A stretch of DNA of 64,000 nt from CAXQZU01 sp964228555 (GCA_964228555.1 CAXQZU010000024.1:1-64000); one strand, 5' to 3'; shown: positions 9,663 to 19,011, counted from the stretch's first letter. Notes: generated by a model not told the origin, from the sequence alone. Numbers and translations: made by a program.

Positions 9663-11315
9663 CTACGGCGTGGCCTCTCCCGGGCCGCGCCCGCCGCGTA
9701 GCCCCAGCCGCCGCGCCACCTGCCCGGCCTCCGGCAGTCCCAGCAGGCCCGCGAGCAGCATGTAGAGCACGCCGAGGCCCGCGCACAGGCAGAGGGTGAG
9801 CAGCAGGCCCGGCGGGGGCAGCACGCGCAACAGGCCCAGCGCCGCGGCCCCCATGCCGCCCGCCGCCAGCAGCACGCGCGCCACGTAGCCGGCGCCGGGG
9901 GCCGAGCCCGCGCCATGGCGCCAGCGGCCCAGCACGCGCAGCAGCAGGAAGTTCACGCCCGTGCCCACCACCACGGCCAGTGCGAGGGCGCGGTAGCCCC
10001 GCCCCGGCGGGAAGGCCTCCAGCGCCCCGTAGGCCACCGCCAGGTTGGCCAGGATGCCGGCCAGCGAGCACCACGCCGGCGTGCGCGTGTCGCCGCGCAC
10101 CATGAACAGCGCCACGCTGGACTTGACGCCCGCGTAGGCCACCACCGCCGCCGCGTACCAGAGCAAGGCGTCGGCCGTGAGCGCCACGCCCTCGCCCTGC
10201 GCGAAGCGACCGTGGCCATACACCATGCGCACGAGGGGCTCGGCCATCACGGCCAGGCCCACCGCGGCCGGCGCGGCCAGGAACCACGAGAGGCGCAAGC
10301 CGCGCTGCACGGCCTGCTCCACCCCGGCCGCATCGCCCGCGGCGTGGCTGCGCGCGCCCGCGGCCAGCACCACCGTGCCGATCGACACGCCCACGAGGCC
10401 GATGGGCAGGTGCACGAGCCGGAAGGCGAGGGAGAGGCCGGTGGCCCAGCCCTCGCCGCGCGAGGCCAGCGCCGTGGTGATCAGCACCATGACGTTGGTG
10501 CCCGCCAGCGCCAGCACCACCGGCCCCATGCGGCGCACCACCTCGCGCAGGCGCGGGTCGCGCAGCCGCAGGTCCACGCTCGGCGCGCCCTGCCAGCCCA
10601 CCTGCCGCAGCGCCGGCACCTGCACCAGCACCTGGGCCACGCCGCCCAGCAGCACCAGCCCGGCCCACGCCAGCACGGCCTGCTCGGCGGGGAGCGCCAG
10701 CCAGAGCAGCACGCCGCCGCCGACGACAGCCACGACGTTGAAGGCCGCGGGCGCCAACGCGGGGAGGAAGTAGCGCCGGTGCGTGTTGAGCACGCCCATG
10801 GCCACGGCCGCCATCGCCGCCAGCGCGAGGAACGGGAACATGATGCGCGTGAGCGTGACGGTCAGGGGCCGGACCTGCTCCGGGGCATCCTGCGCCACCA
10901 GCCCCACCACCTGCGGGGCGAACACGATGCCCAGCCCCGCGAGCAGGCCAGTCACCACCGCCAGCGTGCCCAGCACGCGCCGGGCGAGCACGAAGGCCTG
11001 CGCGTCGCCCTCGCGCTCGCGGGCACGCGCGAACACGGGCACGAAGGCCGAGGACAGCGCGCCCTCGGCGAAGAACTCCCGCAGCAGGTTGGGGATGCGG
11101 AAGGCGAAGACGAAGGCATCGCTCACGGGACCCAGCCCGAACAGCGCTGCGCTGGCCGTCTCGCGCAACAGCCCGGTCACGCGCGAGACCAGCGTGGCGG
11201 CCCCCATGCGACCGGCCGCGCGCCCCACGCCCTCGGCGGCCGGCGCGGGCGAGGCGGGGACCGGTCCGTGGCCCCGAGCAGGCCGGGCAGCCGGGCCGGG
11301 CAGGTCGTGGGTCAC
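9663..11315 (-). CDS. murJ: Lipid II flippase MurJ (MviN family)
   Basis: Integral membrane protein, 550 residues, that flips the peptidoglycan precursor lipid II across the inner membrane. After a 35-residue variable tail comes the family signature ATLVSRVTGLLRETASAALF and then FVFAFRIPNLLREFFAEGAL with the conserved Arg residues of the MurJ cavity, then 13-14 hydrophobic segments including NTHRRYFLPALAPAAFNV. Start is a GTG at 11315 with a strong Shine-Dalgarno (GGAGG, 6 bases upstream). Stop TAG. It precedes the lptD-like and coaD genes, forming an envelope-biogenesis run. A dyad upstream (11349-11381) likely separates it from the transporter operon. Confidence 0.95.
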   Translation of the reverse strand: MTHDLPGPAARPARGHGPVPASPAPAAEGVGRAAGRMGAATLVSRVTGLLRETASAALFGLGPVSDAFVFAFRIPNLLREFFAEGALSSAFVPVFARAREREGDAQAFVLARRVLGTLAVVTGLLAGLGIVFAPQVVGLVAQDAPEQVRPLTVTLTRIMFPFLALAAMAAVAMGVLNTHRRYFLPALAPAAFNVVAVVGGGVLLWLALPAEQAVLAWAGLVLLGGVAQVLVQVPALRQVGWQGAPSVDLRLRDPRLREVVRRMGPVVLALAGTNVMVLITTALASRGEGWATGLSLAFRLVHLPIGLVGVSIGTVVLAAGARSHAAGDAAGVEQAVQRGLRLSWFLAAPAAVGLAVMAEPLVRMVYGHGRFAQGEGVALTADALLWYAAAVVAYAGVKSSVALFMVRGDTRTPAWCSLAGILANLAVAYGALEAFPPGRGYRALALAVVVGTGVNFLLLRVLGRWRHGAGSAPGAGYVARVLLAAGGMGAAALGLLRVLPPPGLLLTLCLCAGLGVLYMLLAGLLGLPEAGQVARRLGLRGGRGPGEATP

Positions 11316-11348
11316 GCGCCACCTCCACCCGCCATGGATCGGCCGTGC

Positions 11349-11381
11349 GGGCCCGCGGCTTGGGCCGCGCAGGCCGGGCCC
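11349..11381 (-). terminator. Nested dyad between the second importer operon and murJ
   Basis: GGGCCC occurs at 11349-11354 and 11376-11381, enclosing GCGGC/GCCGC (11355-11359 and 11364-11368) around a 4-base loop. It lies a few bases beyond the TAG of the oppC-like gene (11385-11387) on the strand of transcription. There is no T-run, as is common for hairpin terminators in very GC-rich genomes, so function is inferred from position. Confidence 0.4.
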
Positions 11382-11384
11382 TTG

Positions 11385-12887
11385 CTAGCGGCGCAGCTTG
11401 GGGTCGAGCGCATCGCGGATGCCGTCGCCGACCAGGTTGAGTGCCGTCACCGTGATGAAGATGGCCACCGAGGGCGGCAGGATCAGGTGCCAGTAGCCCG
11501 CGTCGCGGCCGTTGTCGAGGATGCGGCCCCAGGACGGCACGGTGATGTCGCCCAGCCCGATGAAGGCCAGCGTGTTCTCGGCGAGGATGGCGCCCGCCAC
11601 GCCGAAGGTGGCCGCCACGAGCACGGGCGCGAAGGCATTGGGCAGCACGTGGCGGAAGATGATGCGCCCGTGCGAGAGGCCCATGGCCCGGGCGGCCGTG
11701 ACGTAGTCCAGCGACCGCTCGCGCAGGAACTGGCCGCGCACGAGGCGGCACACGCCCGTCCAGGACACGATGCCGATGGCCAGCATGATGATGAAGATGG
11801 AACGCTGCTCGGCTGGCGTCATCGCCACGATCATCATGATCAGGAACAGGCTGGGCACGCAGATCATGATCTCGACGAGGCGCATGATCACGAGGTCGGT
11901 GCGCCGGCCGAAGTAGCCGGCCAGCGCGCCCAGGATGGTGCCGATGCTGACGTAGATGCTCACCGCCACGATGCCGATCGTGAGCGAGATGCGCGTGCCG
12001 TACAGCACGCGCGCGAAGACGTCGCGACCCTGCAGGTCGGTGCCCAGCGGGTGGTCCGTGCGCGCGGTGAAGGCCGGAATGAACTGTTCCTCGCGCCCGC
12101 CGCGCTGGTCACCGTGGCCGTAGGGCACCAGGGCATGGACGGCCCACCAGCCGCCTTGCGCCCGGCCGCGCGCCGCCTCCTCCAGCTGGTCCGCCGCGCG
12201 CGCCAGCGCGCTGGCGGCGTCGCTGGGGTCGCTGGCCTCCTGCTCGCTCTTGTCCTGCGCCCAGGCCCTCACGCGGGCGGCCAGCGCGCGCAGTGCCTGC
12301 GGCTCGCGCGCCACGGCCTCGCCGCGGCCGGGCAGGCCGGCCACGGGCGAGGCGTCGAGCGTGCGCTGCGCCCAGTCGATGGCGAACCCGGCCAACGCCT
12401 CGCGGCGGGCGGGGTCGCGCGCGAAGTCCTCGTAGGGGAGGCTGCGCACCACGGGGCCCCAGCCCAGCGCCTGGAGCACGGCCAGCAGCCCGGCCGCAGC
12501 CGCGTAGGGGCGCACCCAGCGCTGGGGGCCACGGCCCCGCACCAGCCGGGTGACCAGCCAGCCGAGGCCGCCCAGCAGGCTGGTGACCAGCAGGCTGTTG
12601 AAGAAGCGGTCGACGCCGTGCTCCCAGGTGATGACGTCGAAGAGCCGCTCCAGCCACGGACTGCGCAAGCCCTCGCCCGGCGCCTGCCAGAGCAGGGGCA
12701 CGTCGCACGCCAGCAGCGGTGCCGCCACGGCGATCACCACCAGCGCCAGCGACACGCGCAGGCCCCACACGGCCGGGCGGTTGCGGCGGAAGGTGCGGCG
12801 CACGATGGCCCACTGGCTCTGCGCGGGCGCGGCGGCCGGGGCGGCGGCCGGGGCCGCCGCGGTGCTGGGGACCGGCGCGGCGCTCAT
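11385..12887 (-). CDS. Peptide-type ABC transporter permease, OppC type, with large insertion
   Basis: 500 residues, about 200 more than a normal OppC. The N-terminus (Ala/Pro tail, then RNRPAVWGLRVSLALVVIAVAAPLLACD) is the usual first helix, but the DHPLGTDLQGRDVFARVLYG motif that normally follows within some 60 residues appears only near residue 260. Between them lies an extra region with one or two further helices (residues about 85-150) and an alanine/arginine-rich helical part. The C-terminal half is standard, with EAA loop LDYVTAARAMGLSHGRIIFRH and ENTLAFIGLGDITVPSWG. Start ATG at 12887 overlaps the TGA of the upstream permease. No ATPase gene accompanies this operon. Confidence 0.88.
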   Translation of the reverse strand: MSAAPVPSTAAAPAAAPAAAPAQSQWAIVRRTFRRNRPAVWGLRVSLALVVIAVAAPLLACDVPLLWQAPGEGLRSPWLERLFDVITWEHGVDRFFNSLLVTSLLGGLGWLVTRLVRGRGPQRWVRPYAAAAGLLAVLQALGWGPVVRSLPYEDFARDPARREALAGFAIDWAQRTLDASPVAGLPGRGEAVAREPQALRALAARVRAWAQDKSEQEASDPSDAASALARAADQLEEAARGRAQGGWWAVHALVPYGHGDQRGGREEQFIPAFTARTDHPLGTDLQGRDVFARVLYGTRISLTIGIVAVSIYVSIGTILGALAGYFGRRTDLVIMRLVEIMICVPSLFLIMMIVAMTPAEQRSIFIIMLAIGIVSWTGVCRLVRGQFLRERSLDYVTAARAMGLSHGRIIFRHVLPNAFAPVLVAATFGVAGAILAENTLAFIGLGDITVPSWGRILDNGRDAGYWHLILPPSVAIFITVTALNLVGDGIRDALDPKLRR

Positions 12888-14338
12888 GCGTACGAGATCC
12901 GGGGGTCCATCACGGCGTAGAGGATGTCCGTGATGAGCATGCCCACCAGCGTGAGGGCGGCCACCGCCAGCTCCACGCCCATGATGACGTTGTAGTCCTT
13001 CTGGTAGATCGAGTTCAGCAGCAGGCGGCCGAACCCGTCGATGTTGAAGATGTACTCGATCACCACGCTGCCGCCGAGCAGCACGGGCAGCGCCGTGCCC
13101 AGCAGCGTCACCACGGGCATCATGCCGTTGCGCACCGCGTGACGCCACACCACCTGCCGCTCGGGCAGGCCCTTGGCGCGCGCCGTGCGCACGTAGTCGC
13201 TCTTCAGCACCTCGAGCATGCCGCTGCGGGCCTGGCGCGAGATGTAGGCCAGCCCGCCGTACGTGTAGCATACGATCGGCAGGGTGATGTGCCAGAGGAT
13301 GTCCTTGAGCTCCTGCCAGGTGGTCATGGCCTGCGTGGCCGCGGCGCCCGAGTCGAAGTTGGACACCGGGAACCACTTGAGCTCCATGGCCAGGATGCGC
13401 TGCAGCACCGTGGCCGTGGCGAACACCGGGATCGAGTAGAGCAGGAACAGGCCCACGCCGATGCCGTGGTCCAGCGGCTTGCCGTGGTTCGTGGCCGAGA
13501 CGACGCCCAGCAGCACGGCCAGCACCCACGCGATGAGGAACGAGGGCACCGCGAGGGAGAGCGAGTACTTCAGGCGGGAGGTGATCATCTCCCCCACGGG
13601 CTTCCTCTCGATGCTCGACAGCCCGAGGTCGCCACGCAGCAGGTTGCCCCAGTAGTGCCCGAACTGCGTGTCGGAGAGGCCACGGCCCACGCGTGCCCAG
13701 GCGCCCAGGTCCCACTCGGCGCGGCCCTCGTCGAACCATGACTGCCAGCGCTGCACGACAGGCGCACGCACGGCTGCGGTCGCCCCCGCCGGCCACTGCA
13801 TGCCCGGCGCCTTGAGGCGCTCGTTCTCCGCCAGCCGGCGCTTGTCGCGCTCCAGCTCCTCGTCCGTGGGCGTCACGCCGGCAGCGTAGATCGAGCGCGG
13901 CCACAGCGAGGCGTAGCGCAGCCAGCCCAGCACGGCCGACTGCACCTCGCCCTCGGTGCGGCCCAGCAGGCGCACCAGGGGCGGCACGGCATAGCGACCC
14001 CAGTCGGTGAGGCTCTCCCGCGCCCGGCGGAAGGCCTCGATCCCGCTGCCCGACACGCCGCCCCGCACCGCCTCCACCGCCGCCAGCACCTCCTCGTCCG
14101 AGAGCGTGGTCCAGCCGTTCCAGAGCACCGGGCGGTTGAGCGCGAACTGCTCGCGGAAGATGCGCTCGCTCTCGTCCTTGTTGGGGTCCATCTGGGCCGG
14201 GTCGGCCCCCATCTCGCCGCCGCCCCCGGCACCCGTGGGCTTGCCCGGCGAGAGCGCCATCACCAGCCAGATCACCACCGAGATCCCCAGGAAGGTGGGG
14301 ACCATCAGCAGCAGGCGACGGAGGAGGTAGGTGGTCAC
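12884..14338 (-). CDS. Peptide-type ABC transporter permease, OppB type, with large insertion
   Basis: 484 residues against about 310-330 for typical OppB. TTYLLRRLLLMVPTFLGISVVIWLVM is the classic first helix; then follow about 190 extra, mostly hydrophilic and helical residues (roughly 35-225) with many Glu/Arg, ending GHYWGNLLRGDLGLS, which is the normal OppB motif (W-x-D-L-x-G-D-x-G-x-S). The rest is typical: EAA loop DYVRTARAKGLPERQVVWRH and IEYIFNIDGFGRLL. The start is a GTG at 14338. Insertions at the same periplasmic point in both permeases suggest an enlarged periplasmic face of one complex (inference). Confidence 0.88.
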   Translation of the reverse strand: MTTYLLRRLLLMVPTFLGISVVIWLVMALSPGKPTGAGGGGEMGADPAQMDPNKDESERIFREQFALNRPVLWNGWTTLSDEEVLAAVEAVRGGVSGSGIEAFRRARESLTDWGRYAVPPLVRLLGRTEGEVQSAVLGWLRYASLWPRSIYAAGVTPTDEELERDKRRLAENERLKAPGMQWPAGATAAVRAPVVQRWQSWFDEGRAEWDLGAWARVGRGLSDTQFGHYWGNLLRGDLGLSSIERKPVGEMITSRLKYSLSLAVPSFLIAWVLAVLLGVVSATNHGKPLDHGIGVGLFLLYSIPVFATATVLQRILAMELKWFPVSNFDSGAAATQAMTTWQELKDILWHITLPIVCYTYGGLAYISRQARSGMLEVLKSDYVRTARAKGLPERQVVWRHAVRNGMMPVVTLLGTALPVLLGGSVVIEYIFNIDGFGRLLLNSIYQKDYNVIMGVELAVAALTLVGMLITDILYAVMDPRISYA

Positions 14339-14369
14339 GGGACGGGCCGCAGGCCTCGCTGCGCCAGGC

Positions 14370-16478
14370 CTAGCGCGCCGCGCCCGCGGGCACGTACATC
14401 GGGAACAGGCGCGCGAAGGGCCTGAGGCTGTAGCCCAGGCCGGCCTTCACGTTCGTGATGCGGTCGGGATAGGTCAGGATGGGGCTGCGCGTCGTGTGCA
14501 TGAAGGTGTAGGGCTGCAGCTCGGCGATGCGCGCATGGATGCGGCGCTGGATGGCCTTGCGCTGCTCGCGATCGAAGGTCACGCGCGCCTCGTCGATCCA
14601 GCGGTCCACGTCGGCGTCGCGGAACTCGATGAAGTTGCTGCTCTTGGGCTCCTCGACCTGGCTGCTGTGCCAGATCTGGTGGAAGTCGCTGTCCCAGCCG
14701 CTGGTGTCCCAGTAGAGGGCCGTGCACTCGAACTTGCGGTCCTCGAGGCGCTCGCTGAACTGGCCCCACTGCAGGGGCTCGAGGGTCATGATCACGCCGA
14801 TCTTGGCCAGGTCTTCCTTGAAGATGTCGAAGACGCTCTGCCACTCCTTGTTCTGCGGCACCATGGCCGTGAAGCGGAACTCGCGCGCCTCGCCCTCGAG
14901 GGTGGCTTCCAGCACGCCGTTGCCGTCCTTGTCCTGCCAGCCGGCCTCGGCCAGCAGCGCCCTGGAGGCTGCGAGGTCGAAGGGCAGCGGCTGCAGGCCC
15001 TCGGGGACGAAGGGCGAGCGGAAGTAGGCGGGCCCGGTGACCACGGCCGACTTGCCCAGGTGCAGGCTCTCGCTCATGCGGAAGCGGTCGCAGGCCATCG
15101 TCATGGCCTTGCGCACGCGCAGGTCCTTGAAGATGGGGTGGGTCATCTTCCACGCGATGAACCCGTACTGCGTCCCCCACAGCCAGTTCTCCTCCATCTT
15201 CCCCTGCCCCAGCGGCGTCTTGGGGTCCTTGCGCAGGCGGTCCCACGCGTGGGGCAGCAGGCCGCCGTAGTCGTGCTCGCCGGCCATGAGCTTCTTCTCC
15301 TGCAGCTCACGGTCCGGGAACACCTCGAGGTAGATCTCCCGGATCGGCGGCAGGCGCTTGGTGTCGAAGTAGCCGTCGTTGCGCCGCAGCAGGCAGTGGC
15401 TCTGCGGGTCGTACTCGACCATCACGTAGGGGCCGCAGTGGAGGAAGCGGTTGTCGCGGTAGTACCAGTGGTCATTGATGGCCGCGGCCAGCTTGTCGGC
15501 GTCGTAGCGCGTGCCCTGCTCGTCGTAGGCCAGCAGGAACTCGGGCATGGGCGCCAGCTCGGCCAGCGTCCAGGCGATGGAGTTCCACTGCTTCTTCTTC
15601 CAGCGCACGATGAGGCAGTGGTCATCCACCACCTCGGCGCCAGCACACTCGCTGTAGTAGGAGCGGATGGAGGCCGCCTCGACGGCCGGGTTGAGGATCA
15701 GGTCCAGCGCGAACTTCACGTCGCGCGCCGTCACCTCGTGCTCGCCGGCGAGGTGCGGGTAGCGCGCCAGGTCCACCTGCGGGACCTGCCACTTCACGCC
15801 CGGGCGCAGCCACAGCACGTACTCGAGGAACTCGGGATCGGCCTCGGCCCGGATCGCCAGCCACGGCGAGAACTCGTCGGGGTTCTTGTCGTGGTAGCCG
15901 CACATCCACGCCATGCAGCGGTTCTTGATGTTGCGCGTGAGCGTGCCGTCGTTCTTCGTGATGGGGTTGAGGCCCGACACCGCGCTGCTGAACCACGTGC
16001 GCACGCGGCCGTTGGGGTCCATCCCGGGCGTGTCCAGCGGCGGGATGGCGACCGGGTCGGGATCGTCCTTGAGCATGCTGGGGTAGCGGCCCCACAGCTC
16101 GCGCGCCCGGCCCTTGACGTGGGCCGGGATGCCCTCGGCCCCCCCACTGGCGCGCGGCACGCGCGGGGTCGGCGCCGGCACGGCGCCCTCGCCGCCCGGC
16201 ACGGCGCGCACGGCGCCCGAGGCCACCAGCTGGCTGAGGGTCTCCACCGAGCCGGCGAGCCGCTCCACGGCCGCCTGGTGGGCCTGCTGGGAGGCCTGCG
16301 CCTCGCGCAGGCGGGCGGCCTGCTGGGCCATCTCGCCCCGCAGCTGGCCGACCTCGGACTGGAGCCGGATGCTGGCCTCCTCGCGGCGGTTGCCTTGCCA
16401 GAACACGAGGGCGACGACGCAGGCCAGGAAAGAACTGGCCACGATCTTGAGGATGGAGAGCAGCGGGTGGTCGTTCAT
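14370..16478 (-). CDS. Membrane-anchored substrate-binding protein of a peptide-type ABC importer
   Basis: 702 residues. One N-terminal helix (VASSFLACVVALVFW, residues 13-27) without a signal cleavage site or lipobox is followed by a heptad-like Gln/Ala-rich region (about 35-90) that looks like a coiled coil, then a linker and a solute-binding domain of family 5, recognisable by LNPITKNDGTLTR, VTARDVKFALDLIL and FKDLRVRKAMTMACDR. It therefore seems anchored in the inner membrane with a coiled-coil stalk, rather than free. A GGAG 8 bases before the ATG at 16478 supports the start. First gene of a three-gene A-B-C operon. Confidence 0.87.
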   Translation of the reverse strand: MNDHPLLSILKIVASSFLACVVALVFWQGNRREEASIRLQSEVGQLRGEMAQQAARLREAQASQQAHQAAVERLAGSVETLSQLVASGAVRAVPGGEGAVPAPTPRVPRASGGAEGIPAHVKGRARELWGRYPSMLKDDPDPVAIPPLDTPGMDPNGRVRTWFSSAVSGLNPITKNDGTLTRNIKNRCMAWMCGYHDKNPDEFSPWLAIRAEADPEFLEYVLWLRPGVKWQVPQVDLARYPHLAGEHEVTARDVKFALDLILNPAVEAASIRSYYSECAGAEVVDDHCLIVRWKKKQWNSIAWTLAELAPMPEFLLAYDEQGTRYDADKLAAAINDHWYYRDNRFLHCGPYVMVEYDPQSHCLLRRNDGYFDTKRLPPIREIYLEVFPDRELQEKKLMAGEHDYGGLLPHAWDRLRKDPKTPLGQGKMEENWLWGTQYGFIAWKMTHPIFKDLRVRKAMTMACDRFRMSESLHLGKSAVVTGPAYFRSPFVPEGLQPLPFDLAASRALLAEAGWQDKDGNGVLEATLEGEAREFRFTAMVPQNKEWQSVFDIFKEDLAKIGVIMTLEPLQWGQFSERLEDRKFECTALYWDTSGWDSDFHQIWHSSQVEEPKSSNFIEFRDADVDRWIDEARVTFDREQRKAIQRRIHARIAELQPYTFMHTTRSPILTYPDRITNVKAGLGYSLRPFARLFPMYVPAGAAR

Positions 16479-16609
16479 GGCAAGACTCCAGCCGGGCGGG
16501 GCTCGGGCCCCGTGGAGGGGGGAGGGTACGGGGCCGCTGCGGGGAGGGTCAAGCAGCGTCGCCGGTCCATGCGCGCGACGGCGATGGTGGCGGCTCCACT
16601 GCCTGCCCG

Positions 16610-16621
16610 TAGGCTGCTGCC
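16610..16621 (+). promoter_or_regulatory. Candidate -10 element (TAGGCT) directly before a start codon
   Basis: TAGGCT at 16610-16615 fits TANNNT and ends 6 bases before the ATG at 16622. If used as a -10 box, transcription would begin at or next to the ATG, giving a leaderless message; no Shine-Dalgarno is seen. No convincing -35 element is visible. Confidence 0.3.
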
Positions 16622-17386
16622 ATGCGCCTGTGCGTCCTCGGCTGTGCAGGCGGCAGCGCCCCGGGCCTGCCGCTGTCGTGCTACCTCATCGACGACACGG
16701 TCGCCATCGACGCCGGCGCGCTCACCACGGCCCTGGCGCTGCCGCAGCAGCGGGCCCTGACGGACCTGCTGCTCACCCACGGCCACCTCGACCATGTCTG
16801 GACCGTGCCGCTGCTGCTGGCCAACCGCTTCGGCCCCGGCTGCGGCACCTTCACCATCCACGGATCGGCGTTCACCCTCGAGACGATCAAGAAGCACCTC
16901 TTCAACGACCGCATCTGGCCCGACTTCACCGGCGCACGCATCGACGACCAGCCCCTGGTGCGCTTCGAGGCCCTCGAGGCCGGCGCCACGCGCCGCCTCG
17001 CCACCGGGCACGAGGTCACCACGGTGGCGCTCGACCACGTGGTGCCCTGCCAGGGCTACCTCGTGCGCAAGGGCGGGAGCAGCGTGCTGGTGCTGGGCGA
17101 CACCGCCAGCACGGATGCCGCGTGGCGCCTGGCCGACCAGCAGCCCGACCTGGCGGCCATCGTCGTGGAATGCTCCTTCACCGACGACCTGCAGGACCTC
17201 GCGCGCAAGAGCAAGCACCTGACGCCGCGGCTGCTCCTGGAGAGCCTGCCGCGCCTGCGCTCGCAGGCGCGCGTGCTGGTCACGCACCTCAAGCCCGGCT
17301 ACGAGGACGGGATCGCTCGCGCCCTGTCGGCCGCGGGCGACCCGCGCCTCGGCCTGCTGCAACCCGGCCAGGCGCTCGGGCTCTAG
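16622..17386 (+). CDS. Metallo-beta-lactamase-fold protein, class II cyclic-nucleotide phosphodiesterase-like
   Basis: 254 residues. The metal site motif LTHGHLDHV (residues 57-65) has the H-x-H-L-D-H form of class II cAMP phosphodiesterases and related MBL-fold enzymes, LVLGDTASTDAAW supplies the bridging Asp, and LVTHLKPGYEDGI the late His. The block VVECSFTDDLQDLARKSKHLTP is also reminiscent of class II PDEs. The expected reaction is hydrolysis of a 3',5'-cyclic nucleotide in the cytoplasm; RNase Z-like or other MBL hydrolase activity is the alternative. A class III cyclase gene lies 1.7 kb away on the other strand, which fits a cyclic-nucleotide role but does not prove it. Stop is TAG, 7 bases from the convergent M48 gene. 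Confidence 0.75.
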   Translation: MRLCVLGCAGGSAPGLPLSCYLIDDTVAIDAGALTTALALPQQRALTDLLLTHGHLDHVWTVPLLLANRFGPGCGTFTIHGSAFTLETIKKHLFNDRIWPDFTGARIDDQPLVRFEALEAGATRRLATGHEVTTVALDHVVPCQGYLVRKGGSSVLVLGDTASTDAAWRLADQQPDLAAIVVECSFTDDLQDLARKSKHLTPRLLLESLPRLRSQARVLVTHLKPGYEDGIARALSAAGDPRLGLLQPGQALGL

Positions 17387-17393
17387 GCGCGGC

Positions 17394-18383
17394 CTAGCGC
17401 GGCGAGGCCGGGGCCACGGCCCCGGGCGCATCCACCTCGCCCACCGCACGGCCGGCCAGGAACGCCTCCCAGCGTGCCGTGCGCGCGGCCCGGCCCACGC
17501 CACCGTCGAAGCCCCCACCGTAGGTGCCGGCCACGTCCTCGAGCGCAGCGATGCGCACGGCAGGCTCCGGGTGCGTCTCCCACGAGCGCTCCATGCGGCC
17601 CTCGGCAGCGCGGAGGTAGTCGCGCACGGAGCCCGCGTCGTAGCCGACGCTGTAGAGGATCAGCGACCCTTCGCGATCGGCGGCCAGCTCGGCCTGCTTG
17701 CCGTAGCCGCTCTCGGCCAGCTGCTTGGCCAGCCCCTGCGCCGTCTCGGCCAGCAAGCCTGCCAGGTTGGGCGCGATGCTCTGCTCGTTGGCGCCTGCCG
17801 CGGCACCCGCCACCTTCAGCAGCGTGCCGATGCCCGACTGCCAGCCCGGGCTCTCGCGAACCACGCCCTCGCCATGCTTGAGGCTCACGTGGGCCAGCTC
17901 GTGCGCCAGGATGCCGGCCAGCTCGTCCTCGCTGCGGCAGCGCAGCAGCGCCCCACGCGTGACGAACACGAAGCCCCCGGGGCCCGAGAGGCCGTTCTCC
18001 ACGTCGGTGTCGAGCACGGCGAAGTGGAAGCCCCCATAGGTGGCGGGCAGGCGGTCCGAGAGCGCCACGATGGCGGCCCCGACCTTGCGCACGTAGTCTT
18101 GCCGGGCCTCGCTGGGATCCAGCCCGTGGCGCGCGATCACCTGCGCCGCCACGGCGCGGCCCAGGTAGTACTCCTGCTCGGGCGAGAAGGCCTTGCTGAT
18201 CTGCGTCGCGGTGTCCAGGGCGCCGCTCACCGCAGCGCGCGCCACCTCGCCCGCTCGCCCGCCGCCCACGAGCCCGCCCGCGGCGTTGCCCGCCAGGTCG
18301 GCGGCGCTGCACGCGGGAAGCAGCAGGCCCGCAGCCAGCAGGGCCGCGGAGGTCGGCAGGTTGCGAAGGGTGGCGAGGTGCAT
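17394..18383 (-). CDS. M48 family metalloprotease, lipoprotein
   Basis: 329 residues. Signal peptide with lipobox LLLPACSAA (Cys near residue 25), so probably tethered to an envelope membrane. The zinc motif HELAH is at residues 161-165, followed by VSLKHGEG, and the third ligand lies in AELAADREG near 231, the standard M48 pattern (HEXXH plus downstream Glu). This is the soluble, BepA/YggG-like branch: no helices besides the signal. A family role in quality control of envelope proteins is plausible. It follows an SH3-like secreted protein by 26 bases and is probably co-transcribed with it. Confidence 0.92.
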   Translation of the reverse strand: MHLATLRNLPTSAALLAAGLLLPACSAADLAGNAAGGLVGGGRAGEVARAAVSGALDTATQISKAFSPEQEYYLGRAVAAQVIARHGLDPSEARQDYVRKVGAAIVALSDRLPATYGGFHFAVLDTDVENGLSGPGGFVFVTRGALLRCRSEDELAGILAHELAHVSLKHGEGVVRESPGWQSGIGTLLKVAGAAAGANEQSIAPNLAGLLAETAQGLAKQLAESGYGKQAELAADREGSLILYSVGYDAGSVRDYLRAAEGRMERSWETHPEPAVRIAALEDVAGTYGGGFDGGVGRAARTARWEAFLAGRAVGEVDAPGAVAPASPR

Positions 18384-18409
18384 GGTGGCGTGCTCCGTGG
18401 TGGCGCGGC

Positions 18410-18979
18410 CTAGCGCGTGACGCCCGGCGTGCCCAGCCGTCCCTCGCGGCTGAAGGCGGCGACTTGCTCCGGCGTGGGCTTCACGCCCTCGACGCGAGCG
18501 TCCACCACGGCCAGCGCCTGCCTGAGCTGTCCATCGCTGGCGGCGGCGCGGGCCTCGATGCCCGGCCCCCAGCCGCGTGCCGCCGCCGATTGCTCGCGCG
18601 CGTCCACGCGCGCGCCGGCGAGGCCCTGCACGCCCACCGTGCGGCCCGCCCCGGTGAGCGCGTGCGGCTCGACCGTCTCGCTGGCGCGCAGCCAGCCGAC
18701 GCGGCCCTGGCCCTCGGCCAGCGCCACGCGCACCCGGATCCAGCGCACCGTGTCGCTGCCCGACACGGCCTCGACCACGAGGCGGGTGCCGTGGTCCACC
18801 TTGGCCACGATGGCGGCGCCCATGCGTGGCTCGGCTCGCAGGCCCGCGCCTGCGCGCTGGGCGGGCGTGCGCAGGGCGCCCACGGCCACCTGCTGGGGGT
18901 CGGCATGGGCCGGCAGGGGCAGCCCGCCGCCGCCCGCCACGAGCACGGCACCGAGGGCCAGGGAGCGCAGGACCAGCAT
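18410..18979 (-). CDS. Secreted SH3-like domain protein
   Basis: 189 residues. Signal peptide (LVLRSLALGAVLVAGGGGLPLPAHA) and then a region of about 80 residues with the pattern of bacterial SH3 domains: an opening strand VGALRTPAQ, VVAKVDHGTRLVVEA-like core and a closing GRVGWLRASET. The C-terminal 80 residues are Ala/Arg-rich and not recognised. The ATG at 18979 is preceded by AGGAGG at good spacing, which decides against the longer open frame. SH3-like domains often bind peptidoglycan or partner proteins; coupling to the M48 protease downstream suggests a partner or substrate-recruitment role (inference). Confidence 0.75.
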   Translation of the reverse strand: MLVLRSLALGAVLVAGGGGLPLPAHADPQQVAVGALRTPAQRAGAGLRAEPRMGAAIVAKVDHGTRLVVEAVSGSDTVRWIRVRVALAEGQGRVGWLRASETVEPHALTGAGRTVGVQGLAGARVDAREQSAAARGWGPGIEARAAASDGQLRQALAVVDARVEGVKPTPEQVAAFSREGRLGTPGVTR

Positions 18980-19011
18980 GGGGACCTCCTGCCCTTGCGG
19001 GCCTCGGGACC

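Noticed and set aside
9915..12920. Plus-strand open frame of 1001 codons opposite murJ and the oppC-type gene
   Set aside because: Gln/His/Arg-rich shadow of two clear membrane-protein genes.
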